Notes: generated from the sequence alone by a model not told the origin. Positions 7,734-16,314 are shown, counted from the first letter of the stretch. The stretch: 21,445 nucleotides of DNA from Chitinophagaceae bacterium (GCA_003456175.1 DMPB01000004.1:49704-71148), one strand, 5' to 3'. Numbers and translations are program-made.

Positions 7734-10700
7734 TTAAGCTTTTTTATTACGCATCATGCGCCAGTAGATAAGTGGAACTACCAATAGGGTTAAAAAAGTA
7801 GAGGTAATGGTACCACCCATTAATGAAATTGCTAGGCCTTGGAAAATGGGATCAAAAAGTATAACTACAGCACCAAGTACAACAGCACCCGCTGTTAGTA
7901 ATATCGGCGTAGTACGAACGGCACCAGCCTCTATAATGGCTTGCTGCAGTGGCACGCCTTCGTTCAAACGAATGTTAATGAAATCAATGAGCAGTACCGA
8001 GTTGCGTACCATTACACCCGCAAGTGCAATGAAACCAATCATTGAAGTGGCACTGAAATAGGCACCCATCATCCAGTGGCCAAGTACAATACCAATCAGC
8101 GATAACGGGATGGCTGCTAACATTACAATCGGTACAGTAAAGTTTTGAAACCAACCTACAATAAGCATATAAATTAAAATAATTACTACTACAAAAGCAG
8201 TGCCTAAATCTCTAAATACTTCATAGGTAATTTGCCATTCGCCATCCCACTTTAAAGTGAAGTTATCTTCTAATTCAGGCTGTTGGCTGTAAGCTTCTTC
8301 AAGGGTATAACCTTTCGGTAAATGTATTTGCTTAAGCTTATCGCTAATGGCGTTCATCGCATAAAACGGACTCTCTAAACTACCTGCCATATCGGCTAAT
8401 ACAAATACTACACGCTTTTGATTTTTTCGATAAATACTCTTTTGTTTTTCTGTTGTAATAAGTTTAGTAACATCGCCAATACTAACACTATAGCCTTGTG
8501 TACCTACTATTTGTAGCTGTTGAATAGCTGCAATATTGTTTTTAGCAGCGTCGCTCAATTGTAACTGCATTGTAACTGTACTGTACGACGTTGGAATATG
8601 TAACGTGCCAACGTTCATACCACTCATAGCAGCTTGAACAGTAGCTGTTACTTGTGCTGGAGCTATGCCATATTGCATTGCTTTTTCTTTATCTACAATA
8701 AGCTGATATTCTTGTTGTGGCGCTTCAACCATCCAATCTACATCTACCACATCTGCTGTACTGGCAAATAGTTGTTTAATCTGTTCGCCTATGGCTACTT
8801 GTTGTTCATAATCAGGGCCATATACTTCTGCTACAATGGTAGAAAGTACAGGAGGGCCGGGCGGTACTTCTACAAGTTTAACATTGGCATTGTATTTTTT
8901 CGCAATAGCTTGAATGCCAGGTCGCATTTCTTTTACAATATCGTGGCTTTGTATTGAACGGTCTTTTTTATCTACTAAATTCACCTGAATATCGGCAACA
9001 TTTTCGCCTCGACGCAAGTCGTAGTGACGTACCAATCCATTAAAGCTCATCGGTGCTGCGGTTCCTATATAATTTTGGTAATGCCGTACCATTGGTTGTT
9101 GCGATAGGTAGGTAGCAATTTCTTTGGTTACTGCAGCAGTACGTTCAAGAGTGGCACCTTCGGGCATATCAATAACTACTTGAAATTCATTTTTGTTATC
9201 AAACGGTAGCATTTTAACGGCTACGCTTTTGGTATAAAAAAGCGCCATCGAGGCCAATAATACCACCACTGTTCCGCCAATAAAAGTCCAACGTTTCCAG
9301 CGGCTGTGCAGCATAGGTTCAATAGCCTTACGGTAAATTTTATAGATGGGAGCATCTTCTAATACATGTGCTTTATGCGGCTTTCCTGCTTTCTCTTTTT
9401 CACGTAAGAAAATGTAGCCTAAGTACGGTGTAAGTGTTAGCGCCACAATAAGCGATAGTAGCATAGCAATAGAAGCACCTATGGGCATCGGACTCATATA
9501 AGGCCCCATCATACCCGAAACAAATGCCATGGGAAGTACAGCAGCTATTACAGTGAATGTGGCTAAAATAGTGGGGTTACCTACTTCATTAATAGCATAA
9601 ATGGCTGCTTGCAAAAATGGTAACCGCTTCATTTTAAAATGCCGGTGCATATTCTCAGCGATAATAATAGAATCATCTACTACAATACCGGTAATAAACA
9701 CCAATGCAAAAAGTGTAATTCTATTTAATGTGTAGTCTAAAAAGTAATAGCTGAATAGTGTTAATGCAAAGGTTACTGGCACCGATAAAAATACCACCAA
9801 ACCACCACGCCACCCCATCGCTAGCATTACGAACAACGTAACAACTACTATTGCAACAAATAAGTGCAATAACAATTCAGATACTTTTTCAGAAGCCGTT
9901 TCACCAAAATTTCGAGTAGTTGTAACGGTAACTTCATCTGGAATAACATCTTGTTGTAAGTGCTCAACTTTCTTTAAAATCTGCTCACTTAGGTGCATCG
10001 CATCGGCGCCCTTCTTTTTCGCTATACTAATGGTTACGGCTGCGTACTCATCGTTAAAATGCTTAAGCGAAGTATCGGCAGCACCATAACCAAAGTACAC
10101 AAATTGCTGTGCTGTTTCTGGTCCGTCAGTAACAGTTGCAATCTGGCGTAAATAAACGGGTCGGTTTTGCTGAAATCCAACAATTAAGTTGCCTACTTCT
10201 TCGGCACTACTTAAAAAATTTCCTGAGCTAATAGCAATAGCAGTATCGTTTTGTAGTAGGTTGCCCGCTTGTAATTGCAGGTTACTGCCTTGCATTAGTT
10301 TAGCAATCGATAGCAAGTCAATTTTGTTTTCTGCCATCTTAGCTTTATCTACTTCAATGTTGATTTTTCTGCTTCTGCCACCAATAATTTGAGTAGCAGC
10401 AACATCCGGATTTTTTTTAATTTCATTAGTTACAGTTTCGCTGATTTGTTTGATTTCATAATCACTGTAACGATTACTCCAAAGCGTTAACGATAGTACC
10501 GGAACATCATCAATAGCTCTTGTTTTAATGAGTGGCATGGTAACGCCTTGCGGCATTTGATCCATGTGTTTCATAATTTCACTGTACAGCTTTACCAACG
10601 AACGTTCAACATCTTCACCCACATAAAATTGTACGATGAACATGGCTTGTCCGTTCATAGAAGTAGAATACACATATTCTATGCCCTTCACATTCGATAC

Positions 10701-10925
10701 AATTTTTTCTAGAGGAGCCGTTAACTTGGTTTCTACCTCTTTAGGTGTTGCACCAGGGAAGCCAACAAAAATATCGGCCAGAGGTACTTGTATTTGTGGT
10801 TCTTCTTCTCTTGGCATTAGCATGGTGCTGTAGCCACCTATAAGCAAGAACGCAATCATCAACAAAATCGTAAGCTTCGATTGTATGAATGCGTTCGCTA
10901 TTTTACCAGATATACCTTCTTTCAT
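7734..10925 (-). CDS. RND efflux pump permease (AcrB/HAE-1-like)
   Basis: A 1063-residue inner-membrane proton-driven pump of the resistance-nodulation-division superfamily, full length for the family. TM1 is at about 17-36, followed by the first large periplasmic porter loop. GIVVDDSIIIAEN carries Asp417/Asp418 of the TM4 proton relay. A second large periplasmic loop follows (from about 570), and the C-terminal TM bundle contains GVMVRNSVLLID. The paired aspartates and overall sequence favour the AcrB-like multidrug type over CzcA-type metal pumps, but the substrate cannot be fixed. The gene lies 34 bp after the adaptor gene and 11 bp before the PII-like gene. One copy of the iterated motif lies inside it at 9326. 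Confidence 0.92.
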   Translation of the reverse strand: MKEGISGKIANAFIQSKLTILLMIAFLLIGGYSTMLMPREEEPQIQVPLADIFVGFPGATPKEVETKLTAPLEKIVSNVKGIEYVYSTSMNGQAMFIVQFYVGEDVERSLVKLYSEIMKHMDQMPQGVTMPLIKTRAIDDVPVLSLTLWSNRYSDYEIKQISETVTNEIKKNPDVAATQIIGGRSRKINIEVDKAKMAENKIDLLSIAKLMQGSNLQLQAGNLLQNDTAIAISSGNFLSSAEEVGNLIVGFQQNRPVYLRQIATVTDGPETAQQFVYFGYGAADTSLKHFNDEYAAVTISIAKKKGADAMHLSEQILKKVEHLQQDVIPDEVTVTTTRNFGETASEKVSELLLHLFVAIVVVTLFVMLAMGWRGGLVVFLSVPVTFALTLFSYYFLDYTLNRITLFALVFITGIVVDDSIIIAENMHRHFKMKRLPFLQAAIYAINEVGNPTILATFTVIAAVLPMAFVSGMMGPYMSPMPIGASIAMLLSLIVALTLTPYLGYIFLREKEKAGKPHKAHVLEDAPIYKIYRKAIEPMLHSRWKRWTFIGGTVVVLLASMALFYTKSVAVKMLPFDNKNEFQVVIDMPEGATLERTAAVTKEIATYLSQQPMVRHYQNYIGTAAPMSFNGLVRHYDLRRGENVADIQVNLVDKKDRSIQSHDIVKEMRPGIQAIAKKYNANVKLVEVPPGPPVLSTIVAEVYGPDYEQQVAIGEQIKQLFASTADVVDVDWMVEAPQQEYQLIVDKEKAMQYGIAPAQVTATVQAAMSGMNVGTLHIPTSYSTVTMQLQLSDAAKNNIAAIQQLQIVGTQGYSVSIGDVTKLITTEKQKSIYRKNQKRVVFVLADMAGSLESPFYAMNAISDKLKQIHLPKGYTLEEAYSQQPELEDNFTLKWDGEWQITYEVFRDLGTAFVVVIILIYMLIVGWFQNFTVPIVMLAAIPLSLIGIVLGHWMMGAYFSATSMIGFIALAGVMVRNSVLLIDFINIRLNEGVPLQQAIIEAGAVRTTPILLTAGAVVLGAVVILFDPIFQGLAISLMGGTITSTFLTLLVVPLIYWRMMRNKKA
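9326..9338 (-). repeat. Iterated motif inside the RND pump gene
   Basis: CCTTACGGTAAAT on the plus strand, which is the reverse orientation. On the coding strand it encodes KIYRKA. Confidence 0.75.
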
Positions 10926-10959
10926 ATTGTATTTTTTCTTTTATCAATCAGTTGATGAT

Positions 10960-12048
10960 TTAGCGCACCGTTACACGAGCGCCATTGTATAGTTTTCCAT
11001 CGGCGTTAAGAACAAATACTTCATTTGCCGTAAGGCCACTGAGTACTTCTACCATATTGCCTTCTGTTTTTCCTAAGCGAAGCCAACGAAGAACCGCTCT
11101 GTTATTGGCGCCAATCGTGAATACACCTTGTAGTTGATCCTTACGGTAAATGGCTGCCGCAGGTATCATGATAGTGCTATTATGATTGCTGTTTTCTTTT
11201 TTACCGTAAGGAATGGTTACTTGTACATACATGCCTGCATACAAGTTTGCGTTGGGCGATGTAATACTAATTTTTGCCATGTATTGTCCACCTGTAAATT
11301 GCGATGATGCATTGAGTTCTAACACCTTACCTTGATAAGTACTGTTTGTTGCACTTACATTAATGGTGGCTATGTTACCAACTTGTATATGTTGTACATC
11401 GCTTTCTGGAATGCCCACATACGCTACCAATGCACCTCCTTGTTCAATTGTGAATAAGGGCATGCCTGGTGTAGCCATGCCGCCAATGGTTGCATTTTTC
11501 TGTGAAACAATACCTGCAAATGGCGCTTTTATAACAGCATACTGTGCATTCACATTCACCTCGTTACGCATTTGTTTGGCTGCTGCAACACGTGCCTTTG
11601 CTGCTTGATATTGCAGGGTAATGTTATCTAACTCTTTTGCCGAAGCACTTTGTTGTTGATACAGTTGCGTGTATCTATCATAGTCTTTTTGGGCATTAGT
11701 AAGGTGTGCTTCTGCCTCTGCGATCATTGCATCTACTTGTGCACCTTTTGCAGCAACATCGCTGCTGTTTACAACGGCAAGTGTTTGTCCGGCTTGCACT
11801 TTATCGCCAACATTTACATTCACTTTAGTAATGGTGCCCATCAAACGAGTACTTACCATGGTTGTATTGGTGGCACCTAATTTCCCACTTAGTTGTACAG
11901 CACTTTGGTTGCTCGTACTAGGTAAGGCTGTAGTTACGGCAATGGGTGTGTTATTGTCTTGTGCGGTAGTGGTTTCCTGTTTACTGCTGCAACTAGCTAA
12001 TAATAGTATGCTAACAGCAATTGTAATCATGTATGAATTATAACGCAT
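10960..12048 (-). CDS. RND efflux periplasmic adaptor lipoprotein (membrane fusion protein)
   Basis: A 362-residue HlyD/AcrA-type adaptor. The signal peptide ends in a lipobox LLASC with Cys20, so it is a predicted lipoprotein facing the periplasm. A lipoyl-like half-motif follows (GTITKVNVNVGDKVQAGQTLAVV, about 71-93), then an alpha-helical hairpin rich in Ala/Gln (about 95-160), the second lipoyl half (YAVIKAPFAGIVSQKNATIGGMATPG), and beta-barrel and membrane-proximal domains. It bridges the pump at 7734-10925 to the outer-membrane channel at 12051-13367. Its ATG lies 2 bp after the tolC-type stop, so the genes are coupled. Three copies of the iterated motif lie within it (11022, 11139, 11200). 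Confidence 0.92.
   Translation of the reverse strand: MRYNSYMITIAVSILLLASCSSKQETTTAQDNNTPIAVTTALPSTSNQSAVQLSGKLGATNTTMVSTRLMGTITKVNVNVGDKVQAGQTLAVVNSSDVAAKGAQVDAMIAEAEAHLTNAQKDYDRYTQLYQQQSASAKELDNITLQYQAAKARVAAAKQMRNEVNVNAQYAVIKAPFAGIVSQKNATIGGMATPGMPLFTIEQGGALVAYVGIPESDVQHIQVGNIATINVSATNSTYQGKVLELNASSQFTGGQYMAKISITSPNANLYAGMYVQVTIPYGKKENSNHNSTIMIPAAAIYRKDQLQGVFTIGANNRAVLRWLRLGKTEGNMVEVLSGLTANEVFVLNADGKLYNGARVTVR
11022..11035 (+). repeat. Iterated motif (G variant) inside the adaptor gene
   Basis: CATTTGCCGTAAGG. On the coding strand it encodes GLTANE, a different frame use from the other two copies in this gene. Confidence 0.75.
11139..11152 (-). repeat. Iterated motif inside the adaptor gene
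   Basis: CCTTACGGTAAATG on the plus strand, exact consensus in reverse. The coding strand reads AIYRKD. Confidence 0.78.
11200..11211 (+). repeat. Iterated motif core inside the adaptor gene
   Basis: TTTACCGTAAGG, the 12-bp core. The coding strand reads PYGKKE. It lies 47 bp from the inverted copy at 11139-11152. Confidence 0.72.
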
Positions 12049-12050
12049 AT

Positions 12051-13367
12051 TTATTTTTTTGTACTGGTTTGGTATGAAAGTGTTGCTAATAGAGTTTGTT
12101 GTTCACATAGTGTTTGTGTGAGTTGTAGTTGTTGTTGCGAGAGTTGTGTTTGTGCCATTAATACGTCAATCGTATTTACCAATCCTTGTTCGTATCGGTT
12201 TCGTGTAATGCGTAAAGCTTCTTTTGCTTGTGCAACGGCTTGTTGTTGTGCTATTATTTTTTGTGCTGCAGCTTTTAAATCTTCTTTCGTTTTTTGTTGC
12301 TCTAGCGTAGCTTGTTGTTGTGTATTGGCAAGTTGTTTTTCTAGTAAGCTGTGTTCTACTTTTTGTGTTGCAATCTTTCGTTGTGTACTCAACCCTTTGA
12401 ATACATCCCATGAAAGTTGAACACCAACGAGGTACGCATTACTGTTAAAGCCAAAGAGTTGTTTATCGTTAAGTTGAAAGTTGCCGAAAGCATTTAATCG
12501 TGGGAGATAGCTTTTTTGTGTAGCAAGCATCATATTACGGTGCGCTTCGAGTGCCTTCTGCATGGCTACAACATCGGTGCGTACGGTTGCAGTAGTGTCG
12601 TTGTTGTCCCACAGGGTAGTGTTGGTAATGGGTGCGGCAGTATATATTTTACCGTAAGGTTCGCCCATTAAATAATTGAGGTAATTGCTTACGTTGGTAA
12701 TATTGGCAAGTACTTGGGTTTGTTGTGTACGAATACCTGACAAATGCACTTCAATATTCAGTGCATCAGATGCTTGTAGTAAGCCTTGCTGTACACGATG
12801 TTGGGTGAATATTTGTACAGCAGTGGCCGTTTGTAATGCTTCGTTAAGTACCAATTGTGTGGCGTACAACAGTTGTAATTGTAGGTAAGCTTTGGTTACT
12901 TCAAAACGAATGAATTCTTGGGTACGTTGCGTTTGTAATTGGTACACGGCAATATTACTTTGCGCTGCTTTGCGTTGTTGCCATGCGTCTAGGTTCACCA
13001 ATGGTTGTTGTATTGTAAGCTGCGTAAGTGTGTTACTGTAACCGTTAGGGTTATTGAGCAAAGCCGGATTAAAGTCGGCTGCTGTTACCGCTTGTTGTTG
13101 CAGCTTGAATCCGAATACGTTGAGTGGATTATTCGTATGCATCCAACTGTAAGCGAGTTGTACCTGCGGCAGATATGCCGCATCGGTTTGCCGATACTGT
13201 GCTGTCGCTAATTGTTCGTTGGTATTGGCCATTTTAGCGAACATGCTGTTATTGCTGGCTTTATCTACGGCTGTTTGTAACGCTAGCGGCGTTGTTTGTG
13301 CTTTTGCCAAAAGGCCCCACAATAACCATCCTGTTAGCCAGCCCATTTGTACTACATTCCTTCGCAT
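12051..13367 (-). CDS. TolC-family outer-membrane efflux channel
   Basis: A 438-residue outer-membrane channel protein. The signal peptide ends at about residue 23 (LLAKAQ). Two repeated halves each carry long Gln/Ala-rich helices, typical of the TolC/OEP fold (LALQTAVDKASNNS near the N-terminus; NRYEQGLVNTIDVLMAQTQL near the C-terminus). The second half also has LQLTQTLCEQQTLLATLSYQ. Length matches the family. It is first in the efflux operon and reads divergently from marR. The unusually high glutamine content gives a TTG/TTGT-rich plus strand but is compatible with the helical barrel. One iterated motif core lies inside at 12648. Confidence 0.92.
   Translation of the reverse strand: MRRNVVQMGWLTGWLLWGLLAKAQTTPLALQTAVDKASNNSMFAKMANTNEQLATAQYRQTDAAYLPQVQLAYSWMHTNNPLNVFGFKLQQQAVTAADFNPALLNNPNGYSNTLTQLTIQQPLVNLDAWQQRKAAQSNIAVYQLQTQRTQEFIRFEVTKAYLQLQLLYATQLVLNEALQTATAVQIFTQHRVQQGLLQASDALNIEVHLSGIRTQQTQVLANITNVSNYLNYLMGEPYGKIYTAAPITNTTLWDNNDTTATVRTDVVAMQKALEAHRNMMLATQKSYLPRLNAFGNFQLNDKQLFGFNSNAYLVGVQLSWDVFKGLSTQRKIATQKVEHSLLEKQLANTQQQATLEQQKTKEDLKAAAQKIIAQQQAVAQAKEALRITRNRYEQGLVNTIDVLMAQTQLSQQQLQLTQTLCEQQTLLATLSYQTSTKK
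12648..12659 (+). repeat. Iterated motif core inside the tolC-type gene
   Basis: TTTACCGTAAGG, followed by T as in the consensus. The coding strand reads EPYGKIY. Confidence 0.72.
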
Positions 13368-13414
13368 GTGTTCTTATTTTGAATGCGAAGCTATTTTCAT
13401 GCAATAGGCTTTTT

Positions 13415-13430
13415 CGTGATGTATATCACG
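13415..13430. promoter_or_regulatory. Crp/Fnr-like palindrome between tolC and marR
   Basis: CGTGATGTATATCACG, perfect 6-bp arms. It fits the GTGA-N6-TCAC half-site spacing of Crp/Fnr-family regulators. It lies 47 bp upstream of the efflux operon start and about 127 bp before marR, so it could serve the efflux promoter. No such regulator gene is in the window. Confidence 0.45.
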
Positions 13431-13526
13431 CTTTACGGCAAATGCCGACGCTTTCGTGAGACCTCCGAAACTTGATGTATGTTAAGTAATTACCAAAACC
13501 AGCGCCCAAGTCAATTAAAAATGCGT

Positions 13527-13543
13527 GTATGTACATATATTTG
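13527..13543 (+). promoter_or_regulatory. marR promoter -7 element overlapped by probable MarR operator
   Basis: TATATTTG (13536-13543) fits the Bacteroidota -7 consensus TANNTTTG, and the perfect palindrome TATGTACATA (13528-13537) overlaps it. GTATGTACATATATTT (13527-13542) recurs before the first pirin gene with one change, and the similarity extends 6 bp further upstream with one more change. The element ends 14 bp before the chosen marR ATG. Confidence 0.6.
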
Positions 13544-13556
13544 TGTTGTAATTCGC

Positions 13557-14006
13557 ATGAAGCTCGAACAAGCCATACAAACACAGGGGTTTGCCAGTCA
13601 AAAACAAAAGGCTGGTGTGAATATTATGTTTACGGCCTACATGGTGAAAACTAGGGTTACACAATGCTTAAAGCCTTTCGATTTAACACCAGAGCAGTTC
13701 AATGTTATGCGAATTTTAAAGGGTAAGTACCCCGAACAAATGTGTGTGAAAGATATTGCCAGCCGTGTGATAGAACGTAGTAGCAACATACCACGTATTA
13801 TAGATCGATTGGTTACTAAGAACTGGGTGCAGCGTGCTACGAGTGCAGTTGATAAGCGAGAAACGGTAATGAGTATTACGCAAGAAGGGATGGAAGTGCT
13901 GCAGCAAGCTAGTACTGCTCTCGATCAGGCACACCTTCTAAGTACTGGTTTAAGCGATGAAGAGCTTACCTTACTTAACGAGTTACTCGACAAATACCGA
14001 GGATAA
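13557..14006 (+). CDS. MarR-family transcriptional regulator
   Basis: A 149-residue winged-helix repressor. The core is FDLTPEQFNVMRILKG (helices about 41-56), VKDIASRVIERSSNIPRIIDRLVTKNWVQR (recognition region, about 64-93) and the wing DKRETVMSITQEG (about 99-111), followed by the C-terminal dimerisation helices. It contains only two cysteines, Cys37 and Cys63, which might allow thiol-based sensing, but this is speculative. I chose ATG at 13557: the family similarity begins soon after it, and the promoter/operator element lies just upstream and inside the longer frame that opens at 13479. It probably represses itself and the pirin gene 3' of it, and possibly the divergent efflux operon. Confidence 0.88.
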   Translation: MKLEQAIQTQGFASQKQKAGVNIMFTAYMVKTRVTQCLKPFDLTPEQFNVMRILKGKYPEQMCVKDIASRVIERSSNIPRIIDRLVTKNWVQRATSAVDKRETVMSITQEGMEVLQQASTALDQAHLLSTGLSDEELTLLNELLDKYRG

Positions 14007-14025
14007 TTTTTTTGAACAAATGCAT

Positions 14026-14041
14026 GTATGTACATGTATTT
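14026..14041 (+). promoter_or_regulatory. Second MarR-operator-like element, before the first pirin gene
   Basis: GTATGTACATGTATTT is 15/16 identical to 13527-13542 and ends 16 bp before the pirin ATG. A TTTG at 14011-14014 could act as the -33 element. The palindromic core is ATGTACAT (14028-14035). Confidence 0.58.
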
Positions 14042-14057
14042 AAAACAGGCAAGAATT

Positions 14058-14771
14058 ATGAAAACAGTATTACATAAAGCAGATGAAAGAGGCCACGCCA
14101 ACCATGGCTGGCTCAATAGCTACCATAGCTTCAGCTTTGCTAGTTATTACAATCCCGAAAAAGTACATTTTGGTGCATTACGTGTACTAAACGATGATAC
14201 CGTGAAAGGTGGCTTTGGCTTCAGCAAGCATCCACACGATAACATGGAAATTGTTTCTATTCCACTCAGCGGCGATTTAGAGCATAAGGATAGCACCGGA
14301 CGACATGAAATTATTCGCCAAGGCGATGTGCAAATTATGAGTGCCGGCAGTGGTATTGCTCACAGTGAAATGAATGCTAACCGCGATAAAGAGGTGAAAT
14401 TTTTGCAGATATGGGTATTTCCTAAACTTCAAAATATTGCACCACGGTACGAGCAAAAAACCTTTTTACCGCAAGGCCGTCAAAACCGTTTTCAAACTGT
14501 AGTAGCACCAACTGGTGGTGAGGCTGTAACCATCAATCAAGATGCATGGTTTAGCCTAGGCAATTTTGAAACAGAAGCTACTGCTAGTTATACACTACAA
14601 GGTATCAATACTGGCGTGTATGCTTTTGTAATTGAAGGCGAAGTTGAAATTAACGGTCAAAAGTTAGGCCGCCGTGATGCACTTGGTGTTTGGGATACCA
14701 ATACACTTCTGCTAAGTAGTTACACAAACAGCGAAGTGTTGCTGATAGAAGTTCCCTTAAATCTTCAATAA
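14058..14771 (+). CDS. Pirin family protein (YhhW-like), copy 1
   Basis: A 237-residue bicupin. The N-terminal cupin has the metal ligands expected of pirins: His58 and His60 (SKHPHDNMEI), His102 and Glu104 (SGIAHSEMN). The C-terminal domain ends with EINGQKLGRRDALGVWD. Pirins of the YhhW type can act as quercetin 2,3-dioxygenases, and others as Fe-dependent redox cofactors; the real substrate here is unknown. The start is ATG at 14058, giving MKTVLHKADERG, which aligns with family starts; an earlier in-frame ATG at 14028 lies inside the operator-like element. It is preceded by marR and followed 7 bp later by a second pirin gene. Confidence 0.92.
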   Translation: MKTVLHKADERGHANHGWLNSYHSFSFASYYNPEKVHFGALRVLNDDTVKGGFGFSKHPHDNMEIVSIPLSGDLEHKDSTGRHEIIRQGDVQIMSAGSGIAHSEMNANRDKEVKFLQIWVFPKLQNIAPRYEQKTFLPQGRQNRFQTVVAPTGGEAVTINQDAWFSLGNFETEATASYTLQGINTGVYAFVIEGEVEINGQKLGRRDALGVWDTNTLLLSSYTNSEVLLIEVPLNLQ

Positions 14772-14778
14772 TTCATTC

Positions 14779-15639
14779 ATGAGAACCATTCAAAACATAT
14801 TAAAAGGCCGCCCTATTAATGTTGGCAGTATAAAAGTTCGCGAGCTGCTCCCCAACGGCGATGCTATGTTCGATCCTTTTTTGGTATTTCACCATGGGGT
14901 AGCGGTAATATCACCAACCGAAGACCCCACCAAAGCGGGTGTAGGTGCACACCCACACCGCGGGTTTAGTCCGGTAAGTTTTATTTACGAAGGTGGTGTG
15001 CATCACCGCGATAGTCGTGGTAATAACAGCATTGTATATGCTGGCGGTACGCAATGGACCAACGCCGGTATGGGCTTAGAGCATAGTGAACGGCCACCGT
15101 ACGATATTCAGGCACTTGGTGGTGTACAAGAGTTGCTACAAGTGTGGATTAACACACCAGCCAAGTACAAAATGAACCAGCCCGAATATTTTCCTTTGAG
15201 CAAAGAAGATACGCCTACCATTACTACTCCCGATGGTTTGGTTACGCTTCGCATACCGGCAGGCGAGTTAGATGGCGTACAAGGAAAAATACCCACCTTT
15301 TTTCCTGTAACAACCATTATGGGAACTTTTGCAACAGGCGGTAGCTATACTTTTAATTTTCCTGCACACCACAATACATTGCTGTATGTATTAAGCGGTG
15401 CCCTTACGGTAAATGACGATACAGTATTAGAAGCGCAACAAATGGCATTGTTCAACAATGTAGCAGGTAGCTTTACTATTAAAGCCAACACTACTACCAA
15501 CCTATTTATAGGAAATGGTGAACCACTCAACGAACCTATTGCAGCCCACGGCCCTTTTGTAATGAATACCCAAACCGAAATTATGGAAGCCTTCCGCGAT
15601 TATCGCATGGGAAAAATGGGCGTACTCATAGAAGACTAA
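14779..15639 (+). CDS. Pirin family protein, copy 2 (long form with Pirin_C domain)
   Basis: A 286-residue bicupin. His58 and His60 (GAHPHRGF), His102 and Glu104 (GLEHSERP) form the metal site. The C-terminal cupin (about 175-280) includes PAHHNTLLYVLSGALTVNDD and fits the Pirin_C domain. The length matches canonical pirin (about 290), unlike the shorter copies 1 and 3. It starts 7 bp after the stop of copy 1, so the two are co-transcribed. It carries an iterated motif copy at 15402, encoding ALTVND. A dioxygenase or quinone/flavonoid-related function is family-based inference. Confidence 0.92.
   Translation: MRTIQNILKGRPINVGSIKVRELLPNGDAMFDPFLVFHHGVAVISPTEDPTKAGVGAHPHRGFSPVSFIYEGGVHHRDSRGNNSIVYAGGTQWTNAGMGLEHSERPPYDIQALGGVQELLQVWINTPAKYKMNQPEYFPLSKEDTPTITTPDGLVTLRIPAGELDGVQGKIPTFFPVTTIMGTFATGGSYTFNFPAHHNTLLYVLSGALTVNDDTVLEAQQMALFNNVAGSFTIKANTTTNLFIGNGEPLNEPIAAHGPFVMNTQTEIMEAFRDYRMGKMGVLIED
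15402..15415 (-). repeat. Iterated motif inside pirin copy 2
   Basis: CCTTACGGTAAATG on the plus strand, exact consensus in reverse. It encodes LTVND. Confidence 0.78.
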
Positions 15640-15686
15640 AAAGCAGTTTCTCAATTTTATTCAACATACAACAAAAACAAAACATC

Positions 15687-16211
15687 ATGGCAAAGTTTAT
15701 TATCGATGCAGCTCACTCAGAAGTGAGTTTCAAAATCAAGCATTTAATGATTTCTACCGTAAGCGGTCAGTTTAACGAGTTTGAAGGTGAAGCCACTACT
15801 ACTGGCGAAGGTTTTGAAGGTGCTACTGTTCGTTTCTCAGCCGATGTAAATAGCATCAACACCAAAAATGAACAACGCGACGGTCACCTTAAAAGCGGCG
15901 ACTTCTTTGATGCTGCACAATATCCAAAAATCAGCTTCGAAAGCACCAACTTCACTAAAAATGGTGATGACTACTTATTAGAGGGTAACTTAACCATTAA
16001 AGATGTTACCAAACTAGTAAGCTTAACAGTAGAATACAATGGTACAATGACCGATTTCTACGGACAAAAAAAGCACGGTTTCGAAGTGAATGGCAAAATC
16101 AATCGTAAAGATTTTGGTCTTACTTGGCATGCTGTTACCGAAGCTGGTGGTGTAGTAGTAAGCGATGAAGTGAAGCTACATTTCAATATACAGTTAACTG
16201 AACAAGCATAA
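15687..16211 (+). CDS. YceI family protein (lipocalin-like), cytoplasmic form
   Basis: A 174-residue YceI-domain protein, a lipocalin-like beta-barrel that binds isoprenoid-like lipids in characterised members. Visible family features are the start AKFIIDAAHSEVSFKIKHLMISTVSGQF, the middle DGHLKSGDFFDAAQYPKISFES, LTIKDVTKLVSLTVEYNG and NRKDFGLTWHAVTEAGGVVVSDEVKLHFN at the end. There is no signal peptide, so it should stay in the cytoplasm, unlike periplasmic YceI of E. coli. It follows the two pirins after 47 bp and closes this transcription unit before the hairpin at 16218-16246. A role in handling quinone-type or isoprenoid molecules under stress is inferred. Confidence 0.92.
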   Translation: MAKFIIDAAHSEVSFKIKHLMISTVSGQFNEFEGEATTTGEGFEGATVRFSADVNSINTKNEQRDGHLKSGDFFDAAQYPKISFESTNFTKNGDDYLLEGNLTIKDVTKLVSLTVEYNGTMTDFYGQKKHGFEVNGKINRKDFGLTWHAVTEAGGVVVSDEVKLHFNIQLTEQA

Positions 16212-16217
16212 TCATGT

Positions 16218-16246
16218 TACTGGCAGCGCCGTAGGCGCTGCCAGTA
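16218..16246 (+). terminator. Strong hairpin after yceI
   Basis: 13-bp perfect stem (TACTGGCAGCGCC and its complement, 16218-16230/16234-16246) with a GTA loop. It has only a weak T-rich tail, so it may act in both directions or as an mRNA end stabiliser. Confidence 0.7.
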
Positions 16247-16262
16247 TTACTTCGCACTACAT

Positions 16263-16276
16263 CATTTACCGTAAGG
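16263..16276 (+). repeat. Iterated motif CATTTACCGTAAGG, intergenic copy 3
   Basis: Exact consensus, 16 bp beyond the yceI hairpin and 38 bp before the third pirin gene. Confidence 0.85.
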
Positions 16277-16314
16277 TACTCAACCTATCGGCACTATCAT
16301 TGTTACACAAGCGT

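Noticed and set aside
12166..12411. Alternative open frames opposite or within the tolC, RND and surA-like genes
   Set aside because: Low-complexity or compositionally odd translations lying wholly within well supported genes; treated as shadows.
13479..13556. Longer MarR start at 13479
   Set aside because: The extra 26 residues have no family match and would cover the promoter/operator element.
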